A stretch of DNA of 64,000 bases from Chlamydia sp. BM-2023 (GTDB taxonomy: Bacteria > Chlamydiota > Chlamydiia > Chlamydiales > Chlamydiaceae): positions 1,116,001-1,180,000 of the forward strand of contig NZ_CAXIED010000001.1 of assembly GCF_964023145.1 (NCBI RefSeq), written 5' to 3'. Shown in pieces: positions 16,518-25,908 of the stretch; the first letter of the stretch is position 1, and the number at the start of each line of letters is the position of its first letter. The notes beneath the pieces are model-generated. The model saw nothing but the letters and a program-made list of their open reading frames with translations, was not told the origin of the DNA and did not search any database. A program made the position numbers and the translations under genes.

Positions 16518-19244
16518 ATGGATTCTGAGTTTGCTGGACAAGTCCATTCTTCGGATATGGACTGGATTGAGTCTATGTTTCAAAGGTTTCTAAATCATGA
16601 AACCCTCGATCCTTCATGGAAATATTTTTTTGAAGGATATCAGTTAGGGCAGGAAGGTGCTTCATCATCATCTTCCGAAAATGAAGAAGCCTACGCAGCC
16701 CTACAGGAAAAGAAAGCACAATTTCTTTGTATGATATACCGTTATTATGGATATTTACAAAGTCAGATTTCTCCATTATCTCCCGTTAATCCTTCCTCAC
16801 TAATTCAAGAAAAGATCAAAAATATAGATCTTAATGATATCGTCCCTTCTTTAGGTATTCTCCCTAAACCTAAAGTGTCCGTTCGTGATTTGATTCAAGA
16901 GCTAAAAAATTGTTACTGCCGCAGTATTGCTGTAGAAACTTTAGCATGCTCTCCCCAGTTACAAGAGTTTGTCTGGAAATTAATGGAGAGCAAGTCTCCT
17001 CAAAAATCTTCAGAAGAGCTTTTACGTGCCTATAAAGATATGTGTAAGGCTACCTTTTTTGAAGAATTCCTGCAGATAAAATTTACGGGGCAAAAAAGGT
17101 TTTCATTAGAGGGTGGGGAAAGTTTGGTCCCTATGCTTGAACATCTTGTTCACTTTGGTGTTAATCAAGGTATTACAAATTATATCCTTGGTATGGCTCA
17201 TCGCGGGAGATTAAATGTTTTAACAAATGTGTTGGGGAAGCCTTACCGTAACGTTTTTATGGAGTTTGAGGATGATCCTCAATCCCGAGGTTTAGATACT
17301 GTCGGAGATGTGAAGTATCACAAGGGTTATGTATCTCGGTCGCATCATAAAAACGGTGAAGAGGTAACGTTTGTCATGTTGCCAAATCCCAGCCATTTAG
17401 AGGCTGTAGATCCCGTTGTTGAAGGTGTTGTCGCTGCGCTGCAACATCAGGTGCCCTCAGGAAAAGAGCATTCTTGTTTAGCAATTCTTGTTCATGGTGA
17501 TGCAGCATTTTCAGGGCAGGGGATTGTTTATGAGACGTTACAATTAAGTCAGGTTCCTGGGTATTCCACAGGGGGAACTTTACATATTGTTGTTAACAAT
17601 CATATAGGCTTTACCGCTCAACCTAGAGAATCACGCTCCACACCCTACTGTACAGATATTGCGAAGATGCTGGGTATTCCTGTATTTCGTGTGAATGCTG
17701 AGGATCTCGTCGCTTGTTTACAAGCTATAGAATACTCTATAAAAGTCCGCGAAGAGTTTCACTGTGACGTGATTATTGATTTTTGCTGTTATCGCAAATA
17801 TGGTCATAACGAAAGTGATGACCCGTCAATAACAGCTCCTTTGCTTTATAATGAGATTAAGAAAAAACCCACGATTCGTGAGATTTTTAAGAAATCTCTA
17901 TTGAGTAATTATTCTTCTGAGATTTCTGAGGAAATCCTAACGAAAATTGAAAAAAGCGTTCAGGATAGCCTAAATCAGGAATTTCAATCATTGAAACAGG
18001 AAGAGTGTCAGACGCTCCCTCAAAGAGATTGCCGTCATTGCGATCGTATGGATCTTGGAGAGCTCTTAGTAAACGATATTGATGTTTCTTTAGATCGTGA
18101 CACATTATTTCGGATAAGTTCTAAGTTATGTGGTTTCCCTGATAACTTTACGCCTCATCCTAAGGTTAAAGCTCTTCTTGATAAAAGAATGAAAATGGCC
18201 AGGGGAGAAATAGGTTTTGATTGGGGAATGGCAGAGGAATTAGCTTTTGCTTCTTTATTAATAGAGAAGTTTTCACTACGTCTTTCTGGTCAGGATTCTA
18301 TTCGCGGTACGTTTAGTCAGCGTCATTTGCTATGGAGTGATGTCAACTCGGGAGATACTTACACACCTTTGTATCATTTATCTCCGGATCAGGGATCTGT
18401 GGAGATGTATAACTCTCCGTTATCTGAGTATGCTGTTTTAGGATTTGAGTATGGTTATGCCCAACAGGCAGAACGTACTCTTGTTTTATGGGAAGCGCAA
18501 TTTGGAGATTTTTCCAACGGTGCGCAAATTATTTTTGACCAGTATATTTCTTCGGCAATTCAGAAATGGGATTTACATTCTGATCTTGTTGTTCTATTAC
18601 CGCATGGATATGAGGGGCAGGGCCCTGAGCATTCTTCAGCGCGTATAGAGCGCTATTTGCAGCTTGCTGCAAATTGGAATTTTCAAGTTGTTATTCCTTC
18701 TACTCCTGTGCAATATTTCCGTATTCTTCGTGAACATACGACAAGGGATCTTTCTCTACCCTTGGTTATCTTTTCTCCGAAAATGCTTTTGCGTCATCCT
18801 GAATGTACAAGCTCTATAGATGAGTTTGCCATTCCAGGAGGTTTCCGACCTATTCTTGAAGATCCCAATCCAAATTATGATGCTAAAGTTTTGGTATTAT
18901 GTTCTGGAAAGGTATATTACGATTTTCAAGGAGCTTTAGATCAACAGCATAAGCAGAATTTTGCTTGTTTGCGTATTGAGAGTTTGTATCCTTTATATCT
19001 TGAGGAGTTACTTTCTCTTATTGGAAAGTATTCTAAAGTTACCCATTACGTATGGCTTCAAGAAGAACCTCAGAATATGGGAGCTTATGATTATATATTC
19101 ATGGCAACTCAAGATCTATTCCCCAAAAAACTGCTGTGTGTAACCAGACCGAGGAGTAGTTCTACCGCTACGGGATCCGCGCGTCTTCATAAACAAGAAT
19201 TTTTAACATTAATGGAAACATTGTTTTCTTTAGGTAATGTATGA
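16518..19244 (+). CDS. sucA: 2-oxoglutarate dehydrogenase E1 component
   Basis: SucA decarboxylates 2-oxoglutarate with thiamine diphosphate and passes the succinyl group to SucB. The 908-residue protein shows the N-terminal helix (MFQRFLNHETLDPSWKYFF) that docks on the complex, GMAHRGRLNVL, the ThDP motif HGDAAFSGQG with VVNNHIGFT, and FCCYRKYGHNESDDP in the active-site region. The C-terminal half has the transketolase-type domain (RGTFSQRHLLW and LPHGYEGQGPEHSSARIERY). Chlamydiae keep only a partial TCA cycle fed by host 2-oxoglutarate. The stop overlaps the sucB ATG by four bases. Confidence 0.96.
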   Translation: MDSEFAGQVHSSDMDWIESMFQRFLNHETLDPSWKYFFEGYQLGQEGASSSSSENEEAYAALQEKKAQFLCMIYRYYGYLQSQISPLSPVNPSSLIQEKIKNIDLNDIVPSLGILPKPKVSVRDLIQELKNCYCRSIAVETLACSPQLQEFVWKLMESKSPQKSSEELLRAYKDMCKATFFEEFLQIKFTGQKRFSLEGGESLVPMLEHLVHFGVNQGITNYILGMAHRGRLNVLTNVLGKPYRNVFMEFEDDPQSRGLDTVGDVKYHKGYVSRSHHKNGEEVTFVMLPNPSHLEAVDPVVEGVVAALQHQVPSGKEHSCLAILVHGDAAFSGQGIVYETLQLSQVPGYSTGGTLHIVVNNHIGFTAQPRESRSTPYCTDIAKMLGIPVFRVNAEDLVACLQAIEYSIKVREEFHCDVIIDFCCYRKYGHNESDDPSITAPLLYNEIKKKPTIREIFKKSLLSNYSSEISEEILTKIEKSVQDSLNQEFQSLKQEECQTLPQRDCRHCDRMDLGELLVNDIDVSLDRDTLFRISSKLCGFPDNFTPHPKVKALLDKRMKMARGEIGFDWGMAEELAFASLLIEKFSLRLSGQDSIRGTFSQRHLLWSDVNSGDTYTPLYHLSPDQGSVEMYNSPLSEYAVLGFEYGYAQQAERTLVLWEAQFGDFSNGAQIIFDQYISSAIQKWDLHSDLVVLLPHGYEGQGPEHSSARIERYLQLAANWNFQVVIPSTPVQYFRILREHTTRDLSLPLVIFSPKMLLRHPECTSSIDEFAIPGGFRPILEDPNPNYDAKVLVLCSGKVYYDFQGALDQQHKQNFACLRIESLYPLYLEELLSLIGKYSKVTHYVWLQEEPQNMGAYDYIFMATQDLFPKKLLCVTRPRSSSTATGSARLHKQEFLTLMETLFSLGNV

Positions 19245-20338
19245 TTACAGAAGTACGCATTCCGAGTGTTGCCGAGTCAATAAGTGAGGTTACTATAGCA
19301 TCTCTTTTGGTGGCTTCGGAAAGTCTGGTTCAGGAGAACCAGGGCATTATGGAGATCGAAAGTGAGAAAGTAAACCAGCTTATTTATTCTCCTACATCAG
19401 GAAGAATCGTTTGGGAAGTTTCTGAAGGGGATATTGTTGCTGTCGGAGGTCTTGTTGCTAAGATTTATGATGCTAACGAAGCTCTTCCTGAGACTGTTGA
19501 TGACACTCCATCTCTTGGAGAGACCTTAGATGCAGAGATTATCTGTTTCCCAAGATCTACAGCGCATAACCCTCCCGCAGAGGGGAAAAAGTTTGTTCCT
19601 TTACGCGATAAGGTCGAAAAATCCCCGCAATCCTCAGGATCTAAGAATGAGGTTCGCGAGCGTATGTCATCAATACGTAAAACAATTTCCCGACGTTTAG
19701 TTTCTGCTCTTCATGAATCAGCGATGCTAACAACATTTAACGAGATTCATATGAATCCTCTTATGAAACTTCGTAAGGAGAATCAAGAGAGTTTTTCTTC
19801 TCGTTATAATGTGAAATTAGGATTGATGTCTTTCTTCATTAAAGCTGTTATTGAAGGTTTGAAGGCATATCCCCGCGTAAATGCCTATATTGATGGTGAT
19901 GAGATTGTCTATCGTCAGTATTACGATATTTGCATTGCTGTGGGGACAGAACGCGGCCTTGTTGTTCCTGTAATTCGTGAATGTGACAAACTTTCTAGTG
20001 GTGAAATCGAAGTAAAACTAGCTGATTTAGCTTCTAGAGCTCGTGACGGCTTGATTTCTGTTCCTGAGTTGGAAGGGGGAAGCTTTACGATTACCAATGG
20101 TGGGGTATACGGTTCGTTACTTTCCACTCCAATTATCAATCCTCCTCAGGTGGGGATATTGGGAATGCACAAGATAGAAAAACGTCCCGTGGTTATTGAT
20201 AACACTGTAGCCATCGCTGACATGATGTATGTAGCTTTTAGCTATGACCATCGTATTATTGATGGTAAGGAGGCTGTGGGCTTCCTTATCAAAATCAAAG
20301 ATGCTATTGAACAACCTGAATCTTTACTTGATTTCTAA
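19241..20338 (+). CDS. sucB: Dihydrolipoamide succinyltransferase E2, short form
   Basis: Residues 1-75 are a lipoyl domain with the lipoylated lysine in EIESEKVN (K43). The catalytic acyltransferase domain starts near residue 138 (RERMSSIRKTISRRLVSAL) and ends with FSYDHRIIDGKEAVGFL, which holds the catalytic His and Asp. The 60-residue linker between them has no recognisable peripheral subunit-binding domain (the usual SPAVRxLAxExxID pattern). The total of 365 residues is about 40 short of typical SucB. It is translationally coupled to sucA. Convergent with the YfiH-type gene, whose stop begins at the next base. Confidence 0.94.
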   Translation: MITEVRIPSVAESISEVTIASLLVASESLVQENQGIMEIESEKVNQLIYSPTSGRIVWEVSEGDIVAVGGLVAKIYDANEALPETVDDTPSLGETLDAEIICFPRSTAHNPPAEGKKFVPLRDKVEKSPQSSGSKNEVRERMSSIRKTISRRLVSALHESAMLTTFNEIHMNPLMKLRKENQESFSSRYNVKLGLMSFFIKAVIEGLKAYPRVNAYIDGDEIVYRQYYDICIAVGTERGLVVPVIRECDKLSSGEIEVKLADLASRARDGLISVPELEGGSFTITNGGVYGSLLSTPIINPPQVGILGMHKIEKRPVVIDNTVAIADMMYVAFSYDHRIIDGKEAVGFLIKIKDAIEQPESLLDF

Positions 20339-21079
20339 TTACCTAGGAAGAAGTAAAACAGCTGTAACATTGTTCTTTCTTAGTGGTGTATCTATCACAT
20401 CTGGCTCTGCATGATAATTTCTATATCTTGATGAGAAGAAAGTCTCATGTTGAGCATACGTGCATATTTCTGAAATAGTAATTTTAGATTTAGGAATACC
20501 GAGATCTAAGAGTTGCTTTCTTGCTATTGCGCGAAAATCCATATGATTTTCACTAGGCATAAAGGAAAAGAAACCAGGGGGAAACAGCTCCTTATAATCA
20601 GGATAAGTAGCGTGCTCTGGCCCTAAGGAAGGCCCTACAACAACAATGAGATCTTGAGGGCGGGAATTAAACACCTTTTTCAATGTAGCTACGGTAACCG
20701 CGTAGATATTTCCTACAAGTCCTCGCCAACCACAATGTACATTAGCGACGACGTGCTTTTCAGGATCATAAAAGATAGCTGGTTGGCAATCAGAATGGCG
20801 AATATGCAACGAGAGCATAGGCTCTTGGGTATATAAACCGTCTCCGGGACATCCCGAAGGTGTTGTCATGGTTGCTTGGCGTAAACTAGTACTATGTACT
20901 TGATGGAGGTCGCAAAATTTCTTTGCTCCCAAAGCCTGGCGGATTTCTTCATTTTTAGGGACATAAACGTACCCTTCGTTGTCTCGTTGTTTCGGGAATA
21001 ATCCAAGACGTAGAGGAAAACCAGCAAGTTCTGGAATAGAAAGTTGTTTGATATCACCGTGACGAGAAGCTTGATTCAT
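20339..21079 (-). CDS. YfiH/PgeF-family (laccase-domain) protein (CT056 position)
   Basis: The family (DUF152) includes peptidoglycan-editing and purine-nucleoside-processing enzymes. The metal-binding residues are visible in order: VHSTSLRQA, then HSDCQPAIFYD, then VANVHCGWRGLVGNI, followed by VVGPSLGP near residue 165. The open frame begins with GTG 21115 inside the 3' end of ispG, but conserved sequence starts at about LSIPELAGFPLRLGL, so ATG 21079 (MNQASRHGD) is a sensible start. Neither candidate has a clear ribosome site. It lies downstream of ispG on the same strand and is probably co-transcribed. Confidence 0.85.
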   Translation of the reverse strand: MNQASRHGDIKQLSIPELAGFPLRLGLFPKQRDNEGYVYVPKNEEIRQALGAKKFCDLHQVHSTSLRQATMTTPSGCPGDGLYTQEPMLSLHIRHSDCQPAIFYDPEKHVVANVHCGWRGLVGNIYAVTVATLKKVFNSRPQDLIVVVGPSLGPEHATYPDYKELFPPGFFSFMPSENHMDFRAIARKQLLDLGIPKSKITISEICTYAQHETFFSSRYRNYHAEPDVIDTPLRKNNVTAVLLLPR

Positions 21080-21092
21080 AGAAAAAAACGTA

Positions 21093-22913
21093 TTATTCGG
21101 GGTTTTTCCATACACCGTGTTCTTGCAAAAGACGAACTAATTCTTCTTCGGCATTTTCCATAGGAATATGCGCTTTTACACAAGTATGTTTAACATAGAG
21201 ATCGATCATACCAGTTTTAGATCCTACAAATCCAAAATCGGCATCTGCCATTTCTCCAGGACCATTAACAATACATCCCATAACAGCGATTTTTAGTCCC
21301 GGAAGATGTTTTGTTATTGCTTGAATACGCTTTGTTACCTCAGGAAGATCAAATAAAGTTCGTCCACATCCTGGGCAGGAGATATACTCTGTTTTTACTA
21401 AACGTACGCCAGCACTTTGTAATGTTCCAAAGGCAATTTCTCGAGAAGTGCGTAAAGGAATATTCGGAAGATCTAAAATTACAGCATCTCCTAAACCATC
21501 GAGAAGTAAAGCTCCGAATTCCGTAGCTATAGATACTGCAGCTTCATGCTCATTAGTGAGATCTTTGGAAAAGACTATCTTCACAGGTTGCTTTTCATGG
21601 TTTTTCTTCTTAAAGAAATACCTTGTACTATGAATAAACGGGGGAGTGGCATGACAGTGCACAAAAGGTGCTGCTAAAACTTCTTCGCTATTCCAAATTT
21701 CTTCATTGTAATCATAAAGACAGGGCACTTCGTAATGGTGGAAAACGATCAAATGTTCTTTGAGTTTTTCAACAATCGGAGTTCCTACTAAGTCTTGAGG
21801 AACAAGCACCCCTTCGGGTGTTGTGAATTCTTTTTTCCCTGTTGTGGAGTTCACTCCTAAATCTTCGAGAAGTTTTTCTGCTGTGGTATTTTCAAAATGA
21901 TCGTTGTAAAGTTTAAGAAATACCCCGTAAACAGATCCCCAGGGTGTATCTTTAGTGATTTTTTTCGAAGCATTAACGAAGCTCTCAGAATTTTCCAGAG
22001 CAAAGGGATTCTCTTGTTTAGGGAGATTTAAATAGGTTGTTGTGTGTTTTAATAACATCTCACAAACAGGGACTTCTTCAGTGGGGCATCCCGTTAAAGA
22101 ACAACGAATAGTGTCTCCCAAACCTTCGGTAAGGAGAGTTCCTATTCCCACGGCAGATTTGATAATCCCATCCATTCCCATTCCGGCTTCTGTAACGCCT
22201 AAGTGTAGGGGATAGTGCCAACCTCGAGCATCAAGATCTTTTGCTAGCTGACGGTAGGCAGCTACCATAACTTTTGGGTTGCTAGATTTCATAGAGAAAA
22301 CAACGTCGCGATAGCCGAGCTTTTCACAAACTTCAATATACTCAAGAGCGGAAACGACCATACCCTCAATGGTATCACCATAGCGCTGCATAACACGCTC
22401 AGAGAGAGAACCGTGATTCACACCAATTCTCATTGCTTTCCCTAAGCGCTTGCATTTTTCTACAAGGGGGGAAAACTTTTCCTCTAATCGAATAAGGCTG
22501 TCAGCGTAGTTTTTATCTGTGTAGGTTTTCCCTGTGAACATATTACGTTTGTCTACAAAGTTACCCGGATTGATACGCACCTTATCTACAAAATCAGCAA
22601 CATGCATAGCTGCTTGAGGAAAGAAATGAATATCAGCAACAAGGGGAATATTTAAACCCATACTGAGCAGGCGCTCTTTGATTTGCTCACATGCCTGAGA
22701 CTCTTTAATTCCCTGTACGGTCACTCGTGCTATTTCACATCCAGATTCTACGAGAGCGTAAATTTGCGCGACAGTAGCATCTACATCTGAAGTAGGAGTT
22801 GTCGTCATGGATTGGTTTTTTATTGAGTGTTCACTACCCACATAAAGATGGCCGATTTTTACTGAGTGAGTGTGACGCCTAGTTGTGCCTTGCTTAGTAG
22901 AAGAAGTGATCAT
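21093..22913 (-). CDS. ispG: 4-hydroxy-3-methylbut-2-enyl diphosphate synthase, long form
   Basis: IspG (GcpE) converts MEcPP to HMBPP in the MEP isoprenoid pathway. The N-terminal TIM-barrel part shows [22 protein letters not shown] and LHLGVTEAG. The 4Fe-4S ligands are in [11 protein letters not shown] and [10 protein letters not shown] near the C-terminus. The 606 residues include a large insert at about 290-500 between barrel and Fe-S domain, as in chlamydial and plant enzymes (E. coli form is about 370). The pathway partner dxr is also in this window at 42.9 kb. Confidence 0.96.
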   Translation of the reverse strand: MITSSTKQGTTRRHTHSVKIGHLYVGSEHSIKNQSMTTTPTSDVDATVAQIYALVESGCEIARVTVQGIKESQACEQIKERLLSMGLNIPLVADIHFFPQAAMHVADFVDKVRINPGNFVDKRNMFTGKTYTDKNYADSLIRLEEKFSPLVEKCKRLGKAMRIGVNHGSLSERVMQRYGDTIEGMVVSALEYIEVCEKLGYRDVVFSMKSSNPKVMVAAYRQLAKDLDARGWHYPLHLGVTEAGMGMDGIIKSAVGIGTLLTEGLGDTIRCSLTGCPTEEVPVCEMLLKHTTTYLNLPKQENPFALENSESFVNASKKITKDTPWGSVYGVFLKLYNDHFENTTAEKLLEDLGVNSTTGKKEFTTPEGVLVPQDLVGTPIVEKLKEHLIVFHHYEVPCLYDYNEEIWNSEEVLAAPFVHCHATPPFIHSTRYFFKKKNHEKQPVKIVFSKDLTNEHEAAVSIATEFGALLLDGLGDAVILDLPNIPLRTSREIAFGTLQSAGVRLVKTEYISCPGCGRTLFDLPEVTKRIQAITKHLPGLKIAVMGCIVNGPGEMADADFGFVGSKTGMIDLYVKHTCVKAHIPMENAEEELVRLLQEHGVWKNPE

Positions 22914-22954
22914 AGAAACCTAAAACATTTTATACGGGTAAAAAGATTGCCCGC

Positions 22955-22988
22955 GTGGCTCCAGAACTTATTTTGGAGCCACAAAAAA
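22955..22988 (-). terminator. Possible terminator hairpin between the first Inc gene and ispG
   Basis: GTGGCTCCA (22955-22963) pairs perfectly with TGGAGCCAC (22974-22982). An A6 tract flanks the plus-strand 3' side. On the minus strand the T-run begins about nine bases after the stem, so termination of the upstream Inc gene is plausible but not certain. Confidence 0.35.
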
Positions 22989-23147
22989 GAATAAGCTTAG
23001 CTTATTACAAGGTATTCATCAAAAAGAAAATCGCAACTAAAGTAAAGAAAAACTTAAGATTTATAAGAAGAAGCGTTTAGATTTTAAAAAATATTAATAT
23101 GCAACATGTTCTATGTTGGTCATGTTTTACACATTATATAATAATTT

Positions 23148-24410
23148 TTAAGTATCATAATATCTTGTGTCGTAATCATAGTCGTAGTCGTAGACTTCAT
23201 CTTCATCAGTTAGGTAATCATCAAAGTCATTAGAGATTTGATACATATTCTGGTTTAATGATTTTAATGAGTAGATTGGATTTTTGCTTATACCGAAGAG
23301 ACACACATTGAAACGACTCTGCTTTTTATCTTTTGCTACTTCATGCAACGCTTGAGATAATGCTACAAGCACCCTATTTTCGAATTTCGCGTCTAACGGA
23401 GCGAAAGTGTTTACATAACAATCATTTTTCTTATCTCTAGGGAAGGTAATATCAGAACTGTAAATAGCAATATCTTCAATCCCGTTTTCAATAAGAGAAG
23501 AAAATAATTGTTTAAACATCTCCGTTTGAGCTTCTAAACTTTTGTTTCCGTAAAGAGGGTGGGGGAGGTCTCCCGGCTTTTCTGTCGGTGTTTTTGGATA
23601 AAATCCGAAGGGATTGAAGATGTTAACTAATAGCTCAGGATCGTCTGTTCCTGGGATGCTTGTGATGCTTTCCCATTTTTCACATACTAAGGATCCTGGC
23701 TCTCTTGGCCGCTGTAATATTCCCTCTATACCTCTTTCCCAGCCTTTTGCGCCAAGAGCCAACCTATATGCGTCTGCTGATGAGTTGCTATTATCAAAGG
23801 GATCGGTGCTATCACATTCTGGTGGGATGAAACATAGCCTAGAGACTCCTTTTCCATTGTGCACTATAGGATTGAAGAATCTTGGGAGTTTAAATGTCGA
23901 CAGAGTAACATTGGAGTTCTCTTTTGATTTGAAGAACTTAATTTCCTCGCTTTCCGGAACCCTAAAACTTTTGGGTAGGGAAGATTGTGATTTAAAATGT
24001 TTGCCTAAAACATTTCCTAATTCTTCGGACATTATTGTAGGGCGGCTTTTTGAAGTAAATTGAGATTTGATTTTCTTTAGGGCAATACTTTCATTTCCTT
24101 GCAATTTAAGCGCTACAGAGGCGCTCACTATTGATGCCCCTAAAACTACACCCACCGCAGTAGCAATTAATAATGGTAGGGCAATTCCTCCAGTCCCTAC
24201 GCATCCTAAAGCTATTCCGCAAGCTATTCCGGTTGCTAAAATCAGCCCTCCTAACACAGCAAGGACCTTTTGTGTAATCTCACGACTACGTGGATGATGT
24301 ATCGCCCTATACAGCACACCTTTTATAGAAGGGCCTTCCTTAGGGGTTAAATTAAACACCTGATTAGGCGGTAACGGATTATTATCCGAAGAAATTTTTT
24401 TAAACGACAT
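23148..24410 (-). CDS. Inclusion-membrane (Inc)-type protein, acidic Tyr/Asp tail (CT058 region)
   Basis: The 420-residue protein has the Inc hallmark, a bilobed hydrophobic region of about 55 residues (about 48-101: VLAVLGGLILATGIACGIAL, a short GTGG turn, then LLIATAVGVVLGASIVSASV) after a short hydrophilic N-terminus. Inc proteins are secreted by the T3S system and inserted in the inclusion membrane with both ends facing the host. The cytosolic part may be a very diverged relative of the macro-type domains in the next two genes (AYRLALGAKGWERGIEGIL, then LVCEKWESI, then LLVNIFNPFGF). It ends in a striking acidic tail, DEDEVYDYDYDYD. This is the last of three tandem minus-strand paralogue-like genes. 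Confidence 0.7.
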   Translation of the reverse strand: MSFKKISSDNNPLPPNQVFNLTPKEGPSIKGVLYRAIHHPRSREITQKVLAVLGGLILATGIACGIALGCVGTGGIALPLLIATAVGVVLGASIVSASVALKLQGNESIALKKIKSQFTSKSRPTIMSEELGNVLGKHFKSQSSLPKSFRVPESEEIKFFKSKENSNVTLSTFKLPRFFNPIVHNGKGVSRLCFIPPECDSTDPFDNSNSSADAYRLALGAKGWERGIEGILQRPREPGSLVCEKWESITSIPGTDDPELLVNIFNPFGFYPKTPTEKPGDLPHPLYGNKSLEAQTEMFKQLFSSLIENGIEDIAIYSSDITFPRDKKNDCYVNTFAPLDAKFENRVLVALSQALHEVAKDKKQSRFNVCLFGISKNPIYSLKSLNQNMYQISNDFDDYLTDEDEVYDYDYDYDTRYYDT

Positions 24411-24629
24411 AATTAAAATTTTAAATAAACATGATAATAAAGTAATTTTCTTTTGTTGTTATTTGCTTTTAATTATTTTAATTAACGTATTTTAAGAGGT
24501 TTATGTTTGTGTTAATTTTTATTAACAAAATGCAATGCTTCTGGCGATAAAGATAATAGAAACGAGACTCTCCATATCTATAGAGAGGATAGGGCTTAGT
24601 GTTGTCTCAATGGGAGGGGGCCGTCCAGG

Positions 24630-25604
24630 CTACAGAGGAAGGCCTAATCCTGTGGGGCCAACAACTACGATATTCATTGGGGTTTGTGGTTGGGCTATAG
24701 CGAAGTGCGCCACAGCCGCAACCAGTCCGGTTTGTATTGCGGCTTTCCATGCTGCAGATGCTCTAGGATTTTTAGAAGTTTGAGAGGGTGATATAGATAC
24801 AAGCGGGAGCTGTATCATATCAGCTTTTTGGTCTAGGGCTTCTTTTATGCAGTTTGTATAGGCAGTTTTAGCAATAGCATAGGCTACAACAGCATTATGT
24901 TGGTGAGTGACAGGATTAGGTCCATGGATGAAACCTAAGAAGTTTGGCAGGCCTATTTTTGGTTGATTAGTAGAGCCATCGGAATTTGTCCAGGGTAGTG
25001 ACCTACATTGTCCTTCAGGTAGGCCCTCGGGGATTTGATCAAAAATGTTTAAAGCTTCTAAATCAGAAGATCTCAGTGCATGATCGATAGCAATCATGAG
25101 ATTGCAGCAGCAAGGTATACGAGGGGTATAAATGGCGCCGGTAGTGGCAAAAAGTATTGTTTTTGAGTTTTTGAATTTCCATGCGTCAAGTAGTAGAGAC
25201 GACGTAGAGTCCTCATAAATATTTTCAAGGTTTGTCCAGTCGGTAACTCTTTCAGCGCAGCGCTCTAATACCTTTACATGGGGAGTAGCTTCGTTTACCT
25301 CTAGGAGAAAAGGGAGTTCCTCAGGAATAGAGGCCTTGTCTATTTTTACCGGCTCCTTAGTCCGAGGACAGGACCTTTTCATAGACAGTATCGAAATAAG
25401 CAGTAGGGCTGCTGCTATTCCACAGACGGAAAGAAGAGGAAGTATTCCAGAGGTTACAGAAGCAACGATTGATCCAACTATAGCCAAGCTAGAGATAACA
25501 ATTATAACAATATGGAGAATACGACACGCCTGGCTCTTTTGTATGGGAAGATCAGGGGAAAAAGTACTGTATTCGCACGGCTGAATTATATTAACGTTTT
25601 TCAT
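24630..25604 (-). CDS. Inc-type protein with degenerate macro-like domain
   Basis: Hydrophobic lobes at about residues 29-50 (LHIVIIVISSLAIVGSIVAS) and 54-75 (ILPLLSVCGIAAALLLISIL) give the bilobed Inc pattern. The C-terminal region (about 145-324) aligns by eye with the macro domain of the gene at 25909: AWKFKNSKTILFATTGAIYT against AWSIGNSQTKFVSTTGDISS, and NCIKEALDQKADMIQLPLVS against NCYKKAMQLGSHMIQLPLLS. The VNAAN loop is replaced by MIAIDHA and the GD pair by GA, so ADP-ribose chemistry is probably lost. It is transcribed toward the Inc gene at 23148, with a 219-base AT-rich gap. Confidence 0.7.
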   Translation of the reverse strand: MKNVNIIQPCEYSTFSPDLPIQKSQACRILHIVIIVISSLAIVGSIVASVTSGILPLLSVCGIAAALLLISILSMKRSCPRTKEPVKIDKASIPEELPFLLEVNEATPHVKVLERCAERVTDWTNLENIYEDSTSSLLLDAWKFKNSKTILFATTGAIYTPRIPCCCNLMIAIDHALRSSDLEALNIFDQIPEGLPEGQCRSLPWTNSDGSTNQPKIGLPNFLGFIHGPNPVTHQHNAVVAYAIAKTAYTNCIKEALDQKADMIQLPLVSISPSQTSKNPRASAAWKAAIQTGLVAAVAHFAIAQPQTPMNIVVVGPTGLGLPL

Positions 25605-25908
25605 GTATTCTTAATTCAAGAACTCTAGTCTTGTGTAGATGCGGAGAGAAAAGCAAATTTTAAGATCATAGTGTTTTTATATAGAGTTAACCCTTGTAAA
25701 GTGATTTCAGTTCAAATTGAGAAACTTGGATTTTACTTTATAGGCTCTTACTGCGCAACTTAATCAAGGTGCAACTAATAATTCTTTAAAAAAGTAGAAA
25801 AGAACATCTATTTTTTTTATTTATAAATGTTTAAGTAATCATTTTTTTAATGAGAATGCCATGAGCCTAAAGTAATTTTTATTTTAGACTCATGATTTGT
25901 TAGCTAAC
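25605..25908. other. AT-rich gap between two Inc-type genes
   Basis: This stretch separates the stop of the macro-Inc gene from the start of the next Inc gene. It holds an imperfect hairpin (ATGAGCCTAAA at 25861-25871 with TTTAGACTCAT at 25883-25893, one mismatch) 15 bases past the stop, without a good T-run on the minus strand. The promoter of the 25604 gene must be here. I cannot place it. Confidence 0.5.

Noticed and set aside
23614..24063. 149-codon antisense frame over the first Inc-type gene
   Set aside because: No motifs. The minus-strand gene has the Inc architecture and is continuous.
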